A model generated the notes under the pieces. It saw nothing but the letters and a program-made list of their open reading frames with translations, made no database searches and had not been told where the DNA came from. Shown one piece after another: positions 18,396 to 27,839 of a stretch of DNA of 64,000 bases. Source of the stretch: Leptospira chreensis. GTDB lineage: Bacteria; Spirochaetota; Leptospiria; Leptospirales; Leptospiraceae. The stretch is taken from positions 1 to 64,000 of the forward strand of contig NZ_JAFFPS010000071.1 in the NCBI RefSeq assembly GCF_016919165.1. Reading direction: 5' to 3'. Numbering within the stretch: the first letter of the stretch is position 1; each line of letters starts with the position of its first letter. A program made the position numbers and the translations under genes.

Positions 18396-19229
18396 ATGAA
18401 CTTACTTTCAACCCGACGAACCTTGCCAATCATTTTGAGTTTGTGGATTTTTCTTGGAAATTGTTATTTCAATCCGATTGTGAATGGATTTTTAAATCCA
18501 ATCGAAGATAAAAATAACAATGCATCCCTTGGTATCCTTGGGCTCGCACTCGGAACTACTAACCTTCTGATTACAGGTCAACTTCGAAACTCCTCTGGCG
18601 AAGCTATGGTTGGACTAGTTTTATCACTACCAGCTACTTCAAACAATACAAAATCAACTCTACCACCATACACAACTGATTCTGGAGGAAGGTTCTACCT
18701 TCCCTACCAATTGGGGAAACTTAGTTTTACGGTAAGTCAAAATGAATCCAAAATCTTTACATTGGTATTGAATGTATCTGGGACAGACAACATTACCTCC
18801 GAAGTGACTGACACAGTATCCAATTATGAAATTTCAAACTTAGGAACCATAAGGGCTAACGCACCACCTAACTTTTTTGAATTGGTGAAGGCCTATTATC
18901 TAGATCAAGGTATGAATGAAGTCAGTTTGCATAATGCAACTGTAACAAATTATATACCTGGTTTCATTTTTAGATTTTCAGAAGCGCCAATGCCTGGATT
19001 AGAAACAGGGCCATTGGTTGAAGAATGGATTGCCCAAAATATCGCAACATCGCCACAGATTTCATTTGATAATTTTATGAATGTATCAGAAAATACTTTA
19101 ACAATTGCGGCAATGACTTTACCGGGTTCGGTCGAATATGAGTTAACTTTAAAACCTGGAGTACTTTCTGCTACTGGGAAGCTATTAACCCAAAGAACGA
19201 TTCGATTTAATTATCAATACAATCCTTAG
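18396..19229 (+). CDS. NCYFNP-family lipoprotein, copy 4 (type B)
   Basis: The protein of about 277 residues starts at ATG 18396, which has GGAGA six bases upstream; an upstream ATG at 18354 has no such site. The lipobox is F-L-G-N-C-Y-F-N-P, then V-N-G-F-L-N-P-I. It matches copy 2 along its length: T-D-S-G-G-R-F-Y-L-P-Y, V-S-Q-N-E-S, A-P-P-N-F-F-E-L-V and the C-terminal domain ending G-K-L-L-T-Q-R. Together with copy 3 it looks like a duplicate of the copy 1 and 2 pair. Function is unknown; a surface-anchored beta protein is likely. Confidence 0.85.
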   Translation: MNLLSTRRTLPIILSLWIFLGNCYFNPIVNGFLNPIEDKNNNASLGILGLALGTTNLLITGQLRNSSGEAMVGLVLSLPATSNNTKSTLPPYTTDSGGRFYLPYQLGKLSFTVSQNESKIFTLVLNVSGTDNITSEVTDTVSNYEISNLGTIRANAPPNFFELVKAYYLDQGMNEVSLHNATVTNYIPGFIFRFSEAPMPGLETGPLVEEWIAQNIATSPQISFDNFMNVSENTLTIAAMTLPGSVEYELTLKPGVLSATGKLLTQRTIRFNYQYNP

Positions 19230-19269
19230 AAGCCTGCTCCTTTTCATCCTTTTTTTATAAAGAAATTTC

Positions 19270-19298
19270 TTGCCAAACAAACCGGAATTCGGTAATAT
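19270..19298 (+). promoter_or_regulatory. Candidate promoter with shared TTGCCAAAC motif (copy 5)
   Basis: TTGCCA at 19270-19275 and TAATAT at 19293-19298 are 17 bases apart, the best sigma-70-like pair of the three TTGCCAAAC sites. It lies about 75 bases before the ATG of copy 5. Confidence 0.5.
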
Positions 19299-19374
19299 TA
19301 ATGTCTTGGTTCTTTTCTCCAAGACAAAGTCTCATTTTCTAAAACCATCACCCTGACTTGTGGAGCCCATTCTT

Positions 19375-20184
19375 ATGAACCGACATCCTAAATTACCAAC
19401 TTCAATTGTTTTAGTATGTTTATGGTTTTTATTGGGGAATTGCTATTTCAATCCCTTGGTGCAGCCCATAGTCAATCCTGAAATTGATGAGAACGATCCT
19501 GTCAGTACGTTAGGAATTGCTGCTGTTCTTGCTGGGCCACGAACTGTCCAAATCACAGGCCAAGTTGTCGATCAATACGGAGTTGCTGTATCAGGAGGAA
19601 CACTTACTATCGTTAGCCGAACGAATCAGTTAGATGGACTTTCCGATTCCAATACGTTAAACCCAGCAGGCAGATTTTATCTAACCCTAAGTACGGGAGA
19701 GACAACCATAAGAGTGGATCAAGCTGGCTCGGAGTTGTTTAGGTTTACAATAACTATTCCCTTTCCTGGAAGCGTAATTGTGAATAACATATCAGCAAGT
19801 GGTCCCGATTTGGTAAATTTAGAATTCTATGGGCCAGGTTCTACTCCTGAATATTTCGATTTGGTGACATCAGACCCAACACCTAATTCAGCAGATAACT
19901 CACTACCAACATATTTTGAATTTACATTTTCCGAACCTTTGGACACCTCTGTATCTGACCAGGCAGCTTGGATTGCAGCAAACGTAATTTCGTCTCCGTC
20001 CATTACGTTTAATACAACTATAAATTTTGCTACAAATCAATTCACACTTACTTATTCATCTGGAATCAGCGTGGGGAATACCTATACGATAATCCTTGGA
20101 ACTGGAATCAAATCGCAAACTGGAAAGTCATTATCGCCTCGTATCATTAAATTTACCTGTCTTTCACCATGCATGCCTTCCTAA
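19375..20184 (+). CDS. NCYFNP-family lipoprotein, copy 5 (divergent type)
   Basis: The protein of about 269 residues from ATG 19375 (GGAG upstream) has the lipobox L-L-G-N-C-Y-F-N-P, then L-V-Q-P-I-V-N-P. It keeps the I-T-G-Q-V-V beta domain, a long Ser/Thr/Asn-rich linker, and the Ig-like C-terminal domain with F-T-F-S-E-P-L-D and G-I-K-S-Q-T-G-K-S-L-S-P-R. It ends with two cysteines (C-L-S-P-C) as copy 2 does. It is less close to either type A or B and closes the array. A GTG start at 19360 is possible but less well placed. Confidence 0.85.
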   Translation: MNRHPKLPTSIVLVCLWFLLGNCYFNPLVQPIVNPEIDENDPVSTLGIAAVLAGPRTVQITGQVVDQYGVAVSGGTLTIVSRTNQLDGLSDSNTLNPAGRFYLTLSTGETTIRVDQAGSELFRFTITIPFPGSVIVNNISASGPDLVNLEFYGPGSTPEYFDLVTSDPTPNSADNSLPTYFEFTFSEPLDTSVSDQAAWIAANVISSPSITFNTTINFATNQFTLTYSSGISVGNTYTIILGTGIKSQTGKSLSPRIIKFTCLSPCMPS

Positions 20185-20247
20185 TTGAATAATAAACGAG
20201 AACCATTTCCTTTACATGCCAATCACCTTGTCCTCCTTAACTCCGAC

Positions 20248-20275
20248 TTGACAAACCAAGCATACCCCATACTCT
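20248..20275 (+). promoter_or_regulatory. Promoter candidate just before a GTG start
   Basis: TTGACA at 20248 and TACTCT at 20270 are 16 bases apart. The predicted transcript start (about 20282) is only a few bases before the GTG at 20285, and no ribosome site is visible, which suggests a leaderless message. Confidence 0.4.
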
Positions 20276-20284
20276 TTAGCGGTC

Positions 20285-21895
20285 GTGAATGCACCGTTGA
20301 ACCAAAGACAAATCTACTTCCATAAAATTCTACTGGCTCTTGCAGTAGCAACTTCCCTACTCTTAACTTCCTTCTGCTCTCCTAATCAGGAAGGAATCGA
20401 CGCACGCGTAGCCCAAGTTCCCAACCCCAAAGAACTTAGGAATAGTTGGGTGGAAGACAGTGCTGGCGTTTTGAGTGACACAGCATCCATTGACCAGTTG
20501 ATCAACACCGAAGAGGCGTCTTCGGGATTAGAAATTGCCGTCGTCACTTTGCCGACGATTGAAAGTTATGTGCCAAAAGACTTTGCAGTGGCACTCTTCA
20601 ACTATTGGAAAATTGGGAAAAAGGGAAAAGATAATGGAATCCTTGTCCTTCATGTCATCGACCAAAGGCGAGTAGAAATTGAAATCGGATATGGACTGGA
20701 AGGTGACCTTCCCGATATGGTTGTCAAACGAATCATTGATACTTACACCATCCCCGCATTCAAAGCAGACAATTTTCAAAAAGGGCATCTGGATACAGTG
20801 GCTGCGCTAATTACCAAACTGAACCACCCAGAACTAGAAGTGGACCAACTCCTTTCAGAAACAAATACTGTGGCCGTCGCCGATGTTGCCGTAGAAGATA
20901 CAAATAACCAAACCACATCGGAAAGAACTGACTATTATGATTATCAAAGTAAATCTTATACGCAGCTCAGCGAAGAAGAAAAACAAATTTTAGACAAAAC
21001 CATTGAAACTTATAATACCACTTCCAATTATTTTTTAAATGATGAAGAATCAAGATTGTTAAATGAAAAATTAAGCGAATCGGAAAGGATCGAAAAGGAA
21101 GAAACAAGGCAAAACAAACAATACTTCATCTTTGGTTATATTGCACTTTTTTTAATCTTACATTTGTTACAAAGGGTTGTTGTTTGGATCATTCCTTCTC
21201 CCACAGCAAAATACCATTTAGTTCATAAAACAGACTTTCCTTTATTCTATGGTGTCATTATCACTCCGATGGTATTTACCATCACACTTCTCTCTGAGTT
21301 TTTGGATGATGCCATCTTCCCTGTTTCGATTTTTTTGACCATTGCCTTTATTGTAGTCTATGCCATCTTTTGGGGTGATTTACGTTTGCAAAAGTTAAGT
21401 GCAAGACTTTTGAAAATTAGAAACATTCCCAGAAACTGCAAGAAATGTGGAACTGCGATGATCAAACTTTCGGAAGAAGAGGATAACACCCATTTGTCGA
21501 AAGGTCAAATTTCTGAAGAAATTGTCAATTCCATCGATTATGATGTTTGGGTCTGTCCAGGATGTGAGGCCAACTCCATTCTCAAATTCCCCAATATCAG
21601 TCCTGAATACATTTATAAAGGCACTTCCTTTCCAAAAATTAAGACCTGCCCGGACTGTAAGTTTGAAACCTTTGTTTGTAAATCCAGCAAAATCCTGAGT
21701 GAAGCAACCTATAGTAGTTCTGGATCGGTGGAAGTCAGAAGGACTTGTGCCCACTGCAAACACAGTGCTGTCGAATATGAAACCATTCCCAAAAAACAAA
21801 AGAGTAGTTCCGGCGGTTCTTCTGGGAGCGGAGGCGGTGGTGGAAGTTTTGGTGGTGGTTCCTCTGGGGGCGGGGGAAGCGGCGGCAGTTATTAA
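20285..21895 (+). CDS. TPM-domain membrane protein with zinc ribbons and glycine-rich tail
   Basis: The 536-residue protein starts at GTG 20285. A hydrophobic export segment ends near L-T-S-F-C (about residue 34). A TPM domain (about 50-180) follows, with W-V-E-D-S-A-G-V-L-S and G-Y-G-L-E-G-D-L-P-D motifs. After a charged linker come three membrane helices (about 280-365), then CxxC pairs (C-K-K-C, C-P-G-C, C-P-D-C, C-A-H-C) that look like tandem zinc ribbons. The tail is Gly/Ser-rich and ends G-G-S-Y. This is the YgcG-like layout. TPM proteins are linked to membrane or photosystem repair and to phosphatase activity, but the role here is unknown. Confidence 0.85.
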   Translation: MNAPLNQRQIYFHKILLALAVATSLLLTSFCSPNQEGIDARVAQVPNPKELRNSWVEDSAGVLSDTASIDQLINTEEASSGLEIAVVTLPTIESYVPKDFAVALFNYWKIGKKGKDNGILVLHVIDQRRVEIEIGYGLEGDLPDMVVKRIIDTYTIPAFKADNFQKGHLDTVAALITKLNHPELEVDQLLSETNTVAVADVAVEDTNNQTTSERTDYYDYQSKSYTQLSEEEKQILDKTIETYNTTSNYFLNDEESRLLNEKLSESERIEKEETRQNKQYFIFGYIALFLILHLLQRVVVWIIPSPTAKYHLVHKTDFPLFYGVIITPMVFTITLLSEFLDDAIFPVSIFLTIAFIVVYAIFWGDLRLQKLSARLLKIRNIPRNCKKCGTAMIKLSEEEDNTHLSKGQISEEIVNSIDYDVWVCPGCEANSILKFPNISPEYIYKGTSFPKIKTCPDCKFETFVCKSSKILSEATYSSSGSVEVRRTCAHCKHSAVEYETIPKKQKSSSGGSSGSGGGGGSFGGGSSGGGGSGGSY

Positions 21896-22040
21896 AAAAG
21901 ATTCAAACTAGCAGAGTATTTCTAAACCGAAAGAGAAGAAAACAAATATAGTATTTATCCCTACTTAAAAAAGTTCTTCTTTTTCGGAACCAAACATACA
22001 TTCGCCTATTCGATTTTTATAGCAATTTAGAATATGGTTT

Positions 22041-22979
22041 ATGTTCCGATCGTATCAATCTAGAAACAAACAAGGGATTGTTTCTTTGAAACATAAAATT
22101 TACTTTCTGTTGATTTGTTCCTTTCTCAGCACCTCAATTTGGGCCGATGAAAACAGCACTCCCCTCACCATTCACGATAAAAAAGGAAATTGGAATATCC
22201 AATGGGGATATAACAGAAGTTACTATACTCAAAGCGATATCAATTTTCGTGGTCCAGGATACGAGTACACTCTCAAAGGTGTTGATGCCAAAGACAAACC
22301 CGAATCTTTTAAAGCAGAAGTATATCTAAACCCTTCCAAATTTGAAATCCCACAATACAATCTAAAGGTCAGTTATTTCTTCACCGACAGATTCTTTTTG
22401 GCATTTGGCCAAGATCATATGAAGTATGTGGTCACCCAAGGCCAGCCGGTAAAGTATTCGGGTTATATTGACCCTGGAGTGATTGCTAAAAACCAAATGG
22501 CTTTGTCTCTAGAATCGGCTGTGTTTATCTACCTGTTTCCCGAACATGTCCAACAGATGGCCGGTTACCATGGTGGAGACCAAACCATTACTTTAACTCC
22601 TGATATTTTAAAGTATGAACATACGGATGGTTTGAACTATCTATTTTTAGATTTTGGATGGATCACTCCTCTTTATACTGCGTCCGATGGACTGAGTGGA
22701 ATTAGTTTGGTTTCCACTATTGGAGCAGGACCAGTCGTATGCCGAAGCGACGTACGCGTGTTAGGCAAAGGACAAAACAATAACTTCCATCTTTCTGGTT
22801 ATGGTGTTTCTGGATATGTTGCCACTCGTTATGAATTCTCTAGAACTTACTTTATAGAATTTGGTGGGAAAGGTGGTTACATCGACCTCACTGACGTTCT
22901 CACAAGTGGTGGATCCAACCGCGCTTCACAAAATTTTGGATTCTTAGAACTTGTCCTCTCGGGCGGGATTGCGATCTAA
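22041..22979 (+). CDS. Putative outer-membrane beta-barrel protein
   Basis: The body begins with a signal peptide (K-H-K-I-Y-F-L-L-I-C then ending S-I-W-A) and continues as alternating aromatic and polar strands rich in Tyr, Phe and Gly. This is typical of an outer-membrane barrel, and no family is recognised. The true start may be TTG at 22086, where AGGGA sits eight bases upstream and the signal peptide starts at once. The ATG at 22041 adds 15 polar residues and has no ribosome site. It follows the TPM gene by 145 bases with no recognisable terminator. Confidence 0.7.
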   Translation: MFRSYQSRNKQGIVSLKHKIYFLLICSFLSTSIWADENSTPLTIHDKKGNWNIQWGYNRSYYTQSDINFRGPGYEYTLKGVDAKDKPESFKAEVYLNPSKFEIPQYNLKVSYFFTDRFFLAFGQDHMKYVVTQGQPVKYSGYIDPGVIAKNQMALSLESAVFIYLFPEHVQQMAGYHGGDQTITLTPDILKYEHTDGLNYLFLDFGWITPLYTASDGLSGISLVSTIGAGPVVCRSDVRVLGKGQNNNFHLSGYGVSGYVATRYEFSRTYFIEFGGKGGYIDLTDVLTSGGSNRASQNFGFLELVLSGGIAI

Positions 22980-23112
22980 AAACATCTCTACATTGACTTT
23001 GGTTTCGACGGCCAAAGTTTGATCATTTTTGTATCTTATCAATTCGATACCAACGCCATACTGATTCAATTTATTAGATTGATTCTGCATTGTCTTCGAT
23101 TTGAATAGAAGA

Positions 23113-23631
23113 ATGAATGAATCGATCGTATATGAAATCTCCGTCCAAGCTTTTAAAAAAGGACTCGGGAATTTAATTAAAATTTTAGAAAAAGCAGAAG
23201 CCCATTCCGTTGCCAAAAAATTCGCCTTTGAGAACTTACTCAACTCACGCCTCTTCCCTGACCAATTCCACTTAACAAAACAAATCCAAATTGCTTGCGA
23301 TACTGCTAAACTTTGTGTGTCTCGTATTTCCGGTAAAGATGCTCCCGTTCACGAAGATTCCGAAATCAATTTGGAGGAATTAAAACTTAGAATTGGTTCC
23401 GTGATCCAATACTTAGATACTTATAAAGCAGAAGATTTTAAACTAGTTTCCGAAATCAAGGTATCCCAACCGAGATGGGAAGGAAAATACCTAACAGGAT
23501 TTGAATACCTCACCAATCACGCGATTCCCAATTTTTACTTTCACATAACCACTGCCTATGCGATCCTCCGACACAATGGAATTGAAATTGGGAAAAAAGA
23601 TTATTTAGGGGAGATGCCGTTTAAAAAATAA
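23113..23631 (+). CDS. DUF1993-family protein
   Basis: The protein of 172 residues (from ATG 23113) matches DUF1993, a family of cytoplasmic four-helix (DinB-like) proteins of unknown function. It has F-K-K-G-L-G-N-L and the helix start E-N-L-L-N-S-R-L-F-P-D-Q-F near residues 43-55. It ends with F-E-Y-L-T-N-H-A-I-P-N-F-Y-F-H and A-I-L-R-H-N-G. A TTG at 23101 would add four residues. It is followed five bases later by a small helix-hairpin-helix gene, so the two are co-transcribed. Confidence 0.85.
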   Translation: MNESIVYEISVQAFKKGLGNLIKILEKAEAHSVAKKFAFENLLNSRLFPDQFHLTKQIQIACDTAKLCVSRISGKDAPVHEDSEINLEELKLRIGSVIQYLDTYKAEDFKLVSEIKVSQPRWEGKYLTGFEYLTNHAIPNFYFHITTAYAILRHNGIEIGKKDYLGEMPFKK

Positions 23632-23636
23632 AGAAT

Positions 23637-23843
23637 ATGAATCAGAAGAATGAATCATATTTTTTAGATTTCCTAGGAGCCCCCGCACAGAGGGCTCTTG
23701 TGAATGAACTGGGAATTTCACGATTGGAAGATCTCACTCGTTATTCTAAAAAAGATCTCCTTCGTTTGCATGGGTTTGGTCCAAGTTCTATTCCGAAAAT
23801 CGAAGAGGCCTTAAAGAAAATGGGAAAGAAACTAAAAGATTAA
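23637..23843 (+). CDS. Small helix-hairpin-helix (RpoA C-terminal-like) protein
   Basis: The 68-residue protein has the fold signature of the RNA polymerase alpha C-terminal domain. It reads L-G-I-S-R-L-E-D-L-T, Y-S-K-K-D-L-L-R-L-H-G-F-G, then P-S-S-I-P-K-I-E-E-A-L-K-K-M-G. In RpoA this region binds DNA and activators; stand-alone forms are often annotated only as helix-hairpin-helix proteins. It could bind DNA, or act with the upstream DUF1993 protein, five bases away. The start ATG follows the DUF1993 stop closely. Confidence 0.8.
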   Translation: MNQKNESYFLDFLGAPAQRALVNELGISRLEDLTRYSKKDLLRLHGFGPSSIPKIEEALKKMGKKLKD

Positions 23844-23876
23844 ATTACTCAGCATCGACGATAAGATAAGAAAATA

Positions 23877-24377
23877 TCATTCAATTAAAAGTTTCTGATA
23901 AACCTTTTTACCACCGCAGGATTGAATAAACGTAACACAAACAACAACATTCCCTGTAACAAATGAATCAATATAAGAGTTTGGACTGTCTGCGATAACG
24001 AACTGAGATTGATTGGGATATTGAGGGTTATTCGGATAATCGGCCAAACTTTGAAATACATTAAATGTATGTGACTTTATTTGTGGATCCAGTTTACACC
24101 GACACCCAATGGGAGTTCCTTGGGGCACTGAATTCGTGCTTGGATCAATAAAAACATTTGTATCATAACGATAGAAAATAGGATCTTCCGATTTTAAATA
24201 ACAGGGGTAGACATTTGCCGGATAGGCATCTGTCGCCGCAGAACAAGCACTCGATTCAGAAAGGATCGGATTCAAATACCCTGGAAATTGTTCATAAAAC
24301 GATTTTTCTTTTTCCCGTTTTACACAGGAAAAGAATGCTAAGAGGAGAATAGAGATGAAGTTACACGGGTATTTCAT
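23877..24377 (-). CDS. Hypothetical cysteine-rich lipoprotein
   Basis: The 166-residue protein has a signal peptide with lipobox F-F-S-C near residue 18. The body holds seven further cysteines (S-A-C-S, Y-P-C-Y, G-C-R-C, V-V-C-V, S-C-G-G), suggesting disulfides. I do not recognise a family. It converges on the helix-hairpin-helix gene, 33 bases apart. The 249-base gap on its other side, up to the large lipoprotein gene, is AT-rich with no convincing gene; it must hold the divergent promoters. Confidence 0.7.
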   Translation of the reverse strand: MKYPCNFISILLLAFFSCVKREKEKSFYEQFPGYLNPILSESSACSAATDAYPANVYPCYLKSEDPIFYRYDTNVFIDPSTNSVPQGTPIGCRCKLDPQIKSHTFNVFQSLADYPNNPQYPNQSQFVIADSPNSYIDSFVTGNVVVCVTFIQSCGGKKVYQKLLIE

Positions 24378-24626
24378 GGATTGATAGATCGAAAACTTCT
24401 AAATAACATAATTTTGATTTTTATGCTTTAACGAGTAATTTTTTCCATTTTTTTTAAGAAGTACCAAATCACAACTGTTATCTTTTCTGAACCATGGTTT
24501 CATAACGTTATTAACGGTAAATTCCAACTTTTTACACAAACTAATGAAAATTAGTTGTATGACACAGATCAGACCATTTACATTATCATTTCTGAATATT
24601 ACTATATATTTTAGGGGAAAATTTAA

Positions 24627-27600
24627 ATGCGAATCCAAAAACGACTTTTCCTTCTTACGTTTCTAACTCTATTTACAAGCCATTGTGCATTATTACCTCC
24701 CGGAAACTCACAAACTGACTTTAGCCTCTTTGCCTTCTTATTCGGATTAGTCGGTGGATCCCCGGGCTCTTCCCAGAACCTAACCCCCGGCACCACCATT
24801 GATCTGTCAGGCGATGGAAAACCGGATGGAACTTTGGTAGATTCGGATGGGGACGGGGTATCTGATGGGATCAATCTCACCGGTGGCACAACTCCGAACC
24901 TTATTTTAATCGATACCAATGGAGATGGAACTCCGAATGACACTGTAATTGTCGCCATCTTAAACGATACCACTGCGCCTACTCTCACTAGTTCTTTATT
25001 AGCTGGCATATTTTCTACAACGCAAACCACAACCTTGACTTGTACAGACAATCGAGCTCCCGGTTCCTTAGTTTATTCCTTAGATGGATCCACTCCCGCT
25101 TTCTCCCCAAAGAATGGGATAGTCATCACAACCTCTTCTAAAGCTGTATCTCTTTCTACGGAAGGAACGCATACTCTCAATGCATTCTGTCGTGACCTGG
25201 CGGGTAACTTATCCACACCGCTTAGCATGGTTTATACGATCGATACCCAAGTTCCCGCCATCAGCATTGTAAGCCAATCCTCGCTTGCCATCAGTTCCCA
25301 AGCGGGAGCCATCGGTACCTCCACTGCCACATGGAGATCCAATCGAACTGGTTCTTTTACTGTCCGCGAAGGGAGTGCTTGTGATTCCGGTACCATAGCT
25401 GCAACCGGAACGGCAACAGCAAACGTTGACCAAACATTTGTTCGTTCTCATACACACTTTACTGGTGAAGCTACCAAAACCTATCGCATCTGTGTGACGG
25501 GTTCCAATGCTCTGGTTGGATTTGCCTCAGCCTCTTTGCAAAGAGATGATACCGCTTCCGTTGTGTCTGCTGATCCCGGTGCTGGGAGTTATGGAACGGC
25601 CACTTCGGTTTCTCTATCCTGTTCAGACACTGGCGGAAGTGGATGTGATCAAATCGCCTATGCCGTGCAAGCGGGTTCTGCACCGGCAAACCCTGCCATC
25701 CAAGGAACTACAGGAACCGTAAGTAGTGGAACCTTATACACGTCCGCCATTGGTATGACAGACGGTACTGTCACCTATACAAAGTTTGTGGCTCGTGACA
25801 AAGCGGGCAATGTATCGAGTGTACATTCAGCAAATTATACTGTCGATACCCAAGTGGCTACGATCACGGTGAACTCGCATACTGCCGCCATTAATGGATC
25901 ATCCAATGTCACTCTTAGCTGGCAAAGTAGCAAAGCGGGTAGCTACCAAATTCGATTGGGTGGCTCTAGCTGTTCCACCGGAACCGCACTTACCAATACC
26001 GGCTCCAATGCCAATGTAACCGGCAATATCGCTACCACCACGGATACATCCACCACCATTGCCAACTCCCAGTTTGTGGAAGGTGAGAATACCATTCGCA
26101 TTTGTGTGGCCAACCTAATTGATAGTTTTGGTTCCACCACGCGCACTACAAATAAAGACACAACGGCTCCCGTAGTCACCATGTCCTCTCCGTCTGGCTC
26201 CGGCCCATTTACATCAGGAACCCAACTCCAACTCTCCTGTTCCGATACTGGCGGGAGTGGATGCGATAAAATCATTTATACATTAAACGGCACATAACCC
26301 ACGTTTGACGGAAGTGGAGCGCTAACTAATGGAACAGTGTATGCAACACCAGTCGCTCTTTCCAATGGAAGTAACCAAGTGAAATATTTGGCTCGTGACT
26401 TAGCGGGTAACACAAGTAATGTTGGAAACCAAAGTTTCCATGTAGGCCCACCAGATGCTCCTTCTTTTGTGGAGGCACAGGCAGGGGGAACGAGTGCCGT
26501 GGTGCAATGGTGGCCAGTCACTGGTGCCACTTCTTACAAAGTGTACTATAGCACAAGTCCTGGAGTGACAACGGCATCGAGTAGTTTTGGGCCTGTAACT
26601 GATCCGAATGCGACGGTCACGGGACTGAGTGGTGGGACATTATATTACTTTCGGGTGGTGGCGAGTAATGCAATTGGAAATAGTGCGATTTCTTTATTAG
26701 AATCATTTGCATTGACGACTGCTACTCCACCAGGAACAAGTGCTACGGGTACATACATGGATATATCGGCAGGCCTGGGAGGAATACAAACTGAAGCACC
26801 AGTAAATATTTTTTTTGACTCAACTAACGAAAAATTATTAATTGTTGGTCAAAGGAATACTAATCCTTTGCTGATAAAATGCGATTTGACTGGTTCAGAT
26901 TGCCAACATGTAGATATCTCTGCAAACCAAGCTGCCTCATCGGGACAAACTCCTCAAGCAGCAATTGATGTTATTAATTCCAAATTAATAGTAGTCGGAC
27001 GAAATAATAATAATGAAAGAAAATTGAGCCTATTTAGGTGCAATATCGATGGAACCGAATGTGTTCATAAAGATATTTCCTCAGGACAAGGTCCCGGATC
27101 TGGGAGAACTCCAAAAGTAATAATCGATTATATTTTTAAAAAAGTACTAGTGGTAGCTCATAATCTAGCAAATGAGAATAAAATTAGTTTATACCGATGT
27201 GATTTAAATATTACCAATTGTGCTCATTTAGATGTTTCAGCTGGACAAAGCTCAAATACTGAACTTTCAATCAGTCTGTTAATTGATTATGTTAATTCAA
27301 AACTTTTAGTAGTCTCTCATTTCGCTTCTAATAATGGAAAACCAAGCTTAATTCGATGCGAATTAGATGGAACCTCATGTCTACATATTGATGTTTCTGC
27401 GAACCAAGGAAACAATTCTGGTTGGCATCCGAACGCAGTCATAGATTTACCAAACAATAAATTGTTGATTGTTACTAAAAATATTGCAAACAATGGCAAA
27501 CCCAGCCTTTTTAGATGTAATCTTGATGGATCAAATTGCATTCATAGTGATATTTCTGCTGGTCAAGGGACGGACTCTGGTCTACGACCAACCTTAATTG

Positions 27601-27839
27601 TTGATACCAATAATCTTAAACTACTAGTGACGACGAGAAATTTTCAAAATGGTAATAAACCGAGCCTATTTAGATGCAACAAGGATGGTTCAAATTGCAT
27701 TCATAGTGACCTTTCTGCTAATCGTGGGATAGAATCTGGCTTATTACCAAGCTCAATTTTAGATACTAAGCATGGAAAACTTTATGTAGTTTCACCGCAA
27801 TATTCTGGTTCTGCTACACCCGGCCTCTTTATCTGGTAA
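24627..27839 (+). pseudogene. Large Ig-like/propeller lipoprotein gene broken by one in-frame TAA
   Basis: A single frame of 1071 codons is cut by TAA at 26295-26297 (codon 557), and the same frame continues to 27839. The N-terminus is a lipoprotein signal (T-S-H-C near residue 20). A D-G-D-G/D-T-N-G-D-G calcium-loop-like segment follows (about 50-110), then three or four Ig-like repeats marked by D-L-A-G-N or D-K-A-G-N and D-T-Q-V. After the stop come the rest of an Ig-like repeat, a fibronectin type III-like domain (V-V-Q-W-W-P-V-T-G-A-T-S-Y), and seven repeats of about 52 residues (S-L-F-R-C-N-x-D-G-S-x-C followed by D-I-S-A-x-Q). The part after TAA has no ATG or ribosome site of its own, so it is not a separate gene. 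A nonsense mutation, readthrough or a sequence error are the options. Confidence 0.8.
26755..27836 (+). repeat. Seven tandem repeats of about 52 codons (propeller blades)
   Basis: Within the large lipoprotein gene the unit is H-x-D-I-S-A-x-Q, then S-G-x-x-P, then I-D-x-x-N-x-K-L-L-V-V, then K-x-S-L-F-R-C-x-L-D-G-S-x-C. It occurs seven times, the last one ending at the stop. Seven units fit a seven-bladed beta-propeller. Codon use is AT-rich here, unlike the GC-richer Ig part before it. Confidence 0.75.

Noticed and set aside
23637..23843. Small helix-hairpin-helix gene as a true RNA polymerase alpha subunit fragment
   Set aside because: It lacks the N-terminal assembly domain and has its own start after the DUF1993 gene, so it is a stand-alone small protein and not a broken rpoA.
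24399..24638. Minus-strand open frame of 79 codons between two lipoprotein genes
   Set aside because: No ribosome site, no family resemblance, AT-rich composition, and it overlaps the start of the large lipoprotein gene.
26337..27839. Second half of the broken lipoprotein gene as a separate gene
   Set aside because: The first available start is a GTG inside a repeat with no ribosome site, and no signal peptide follows.
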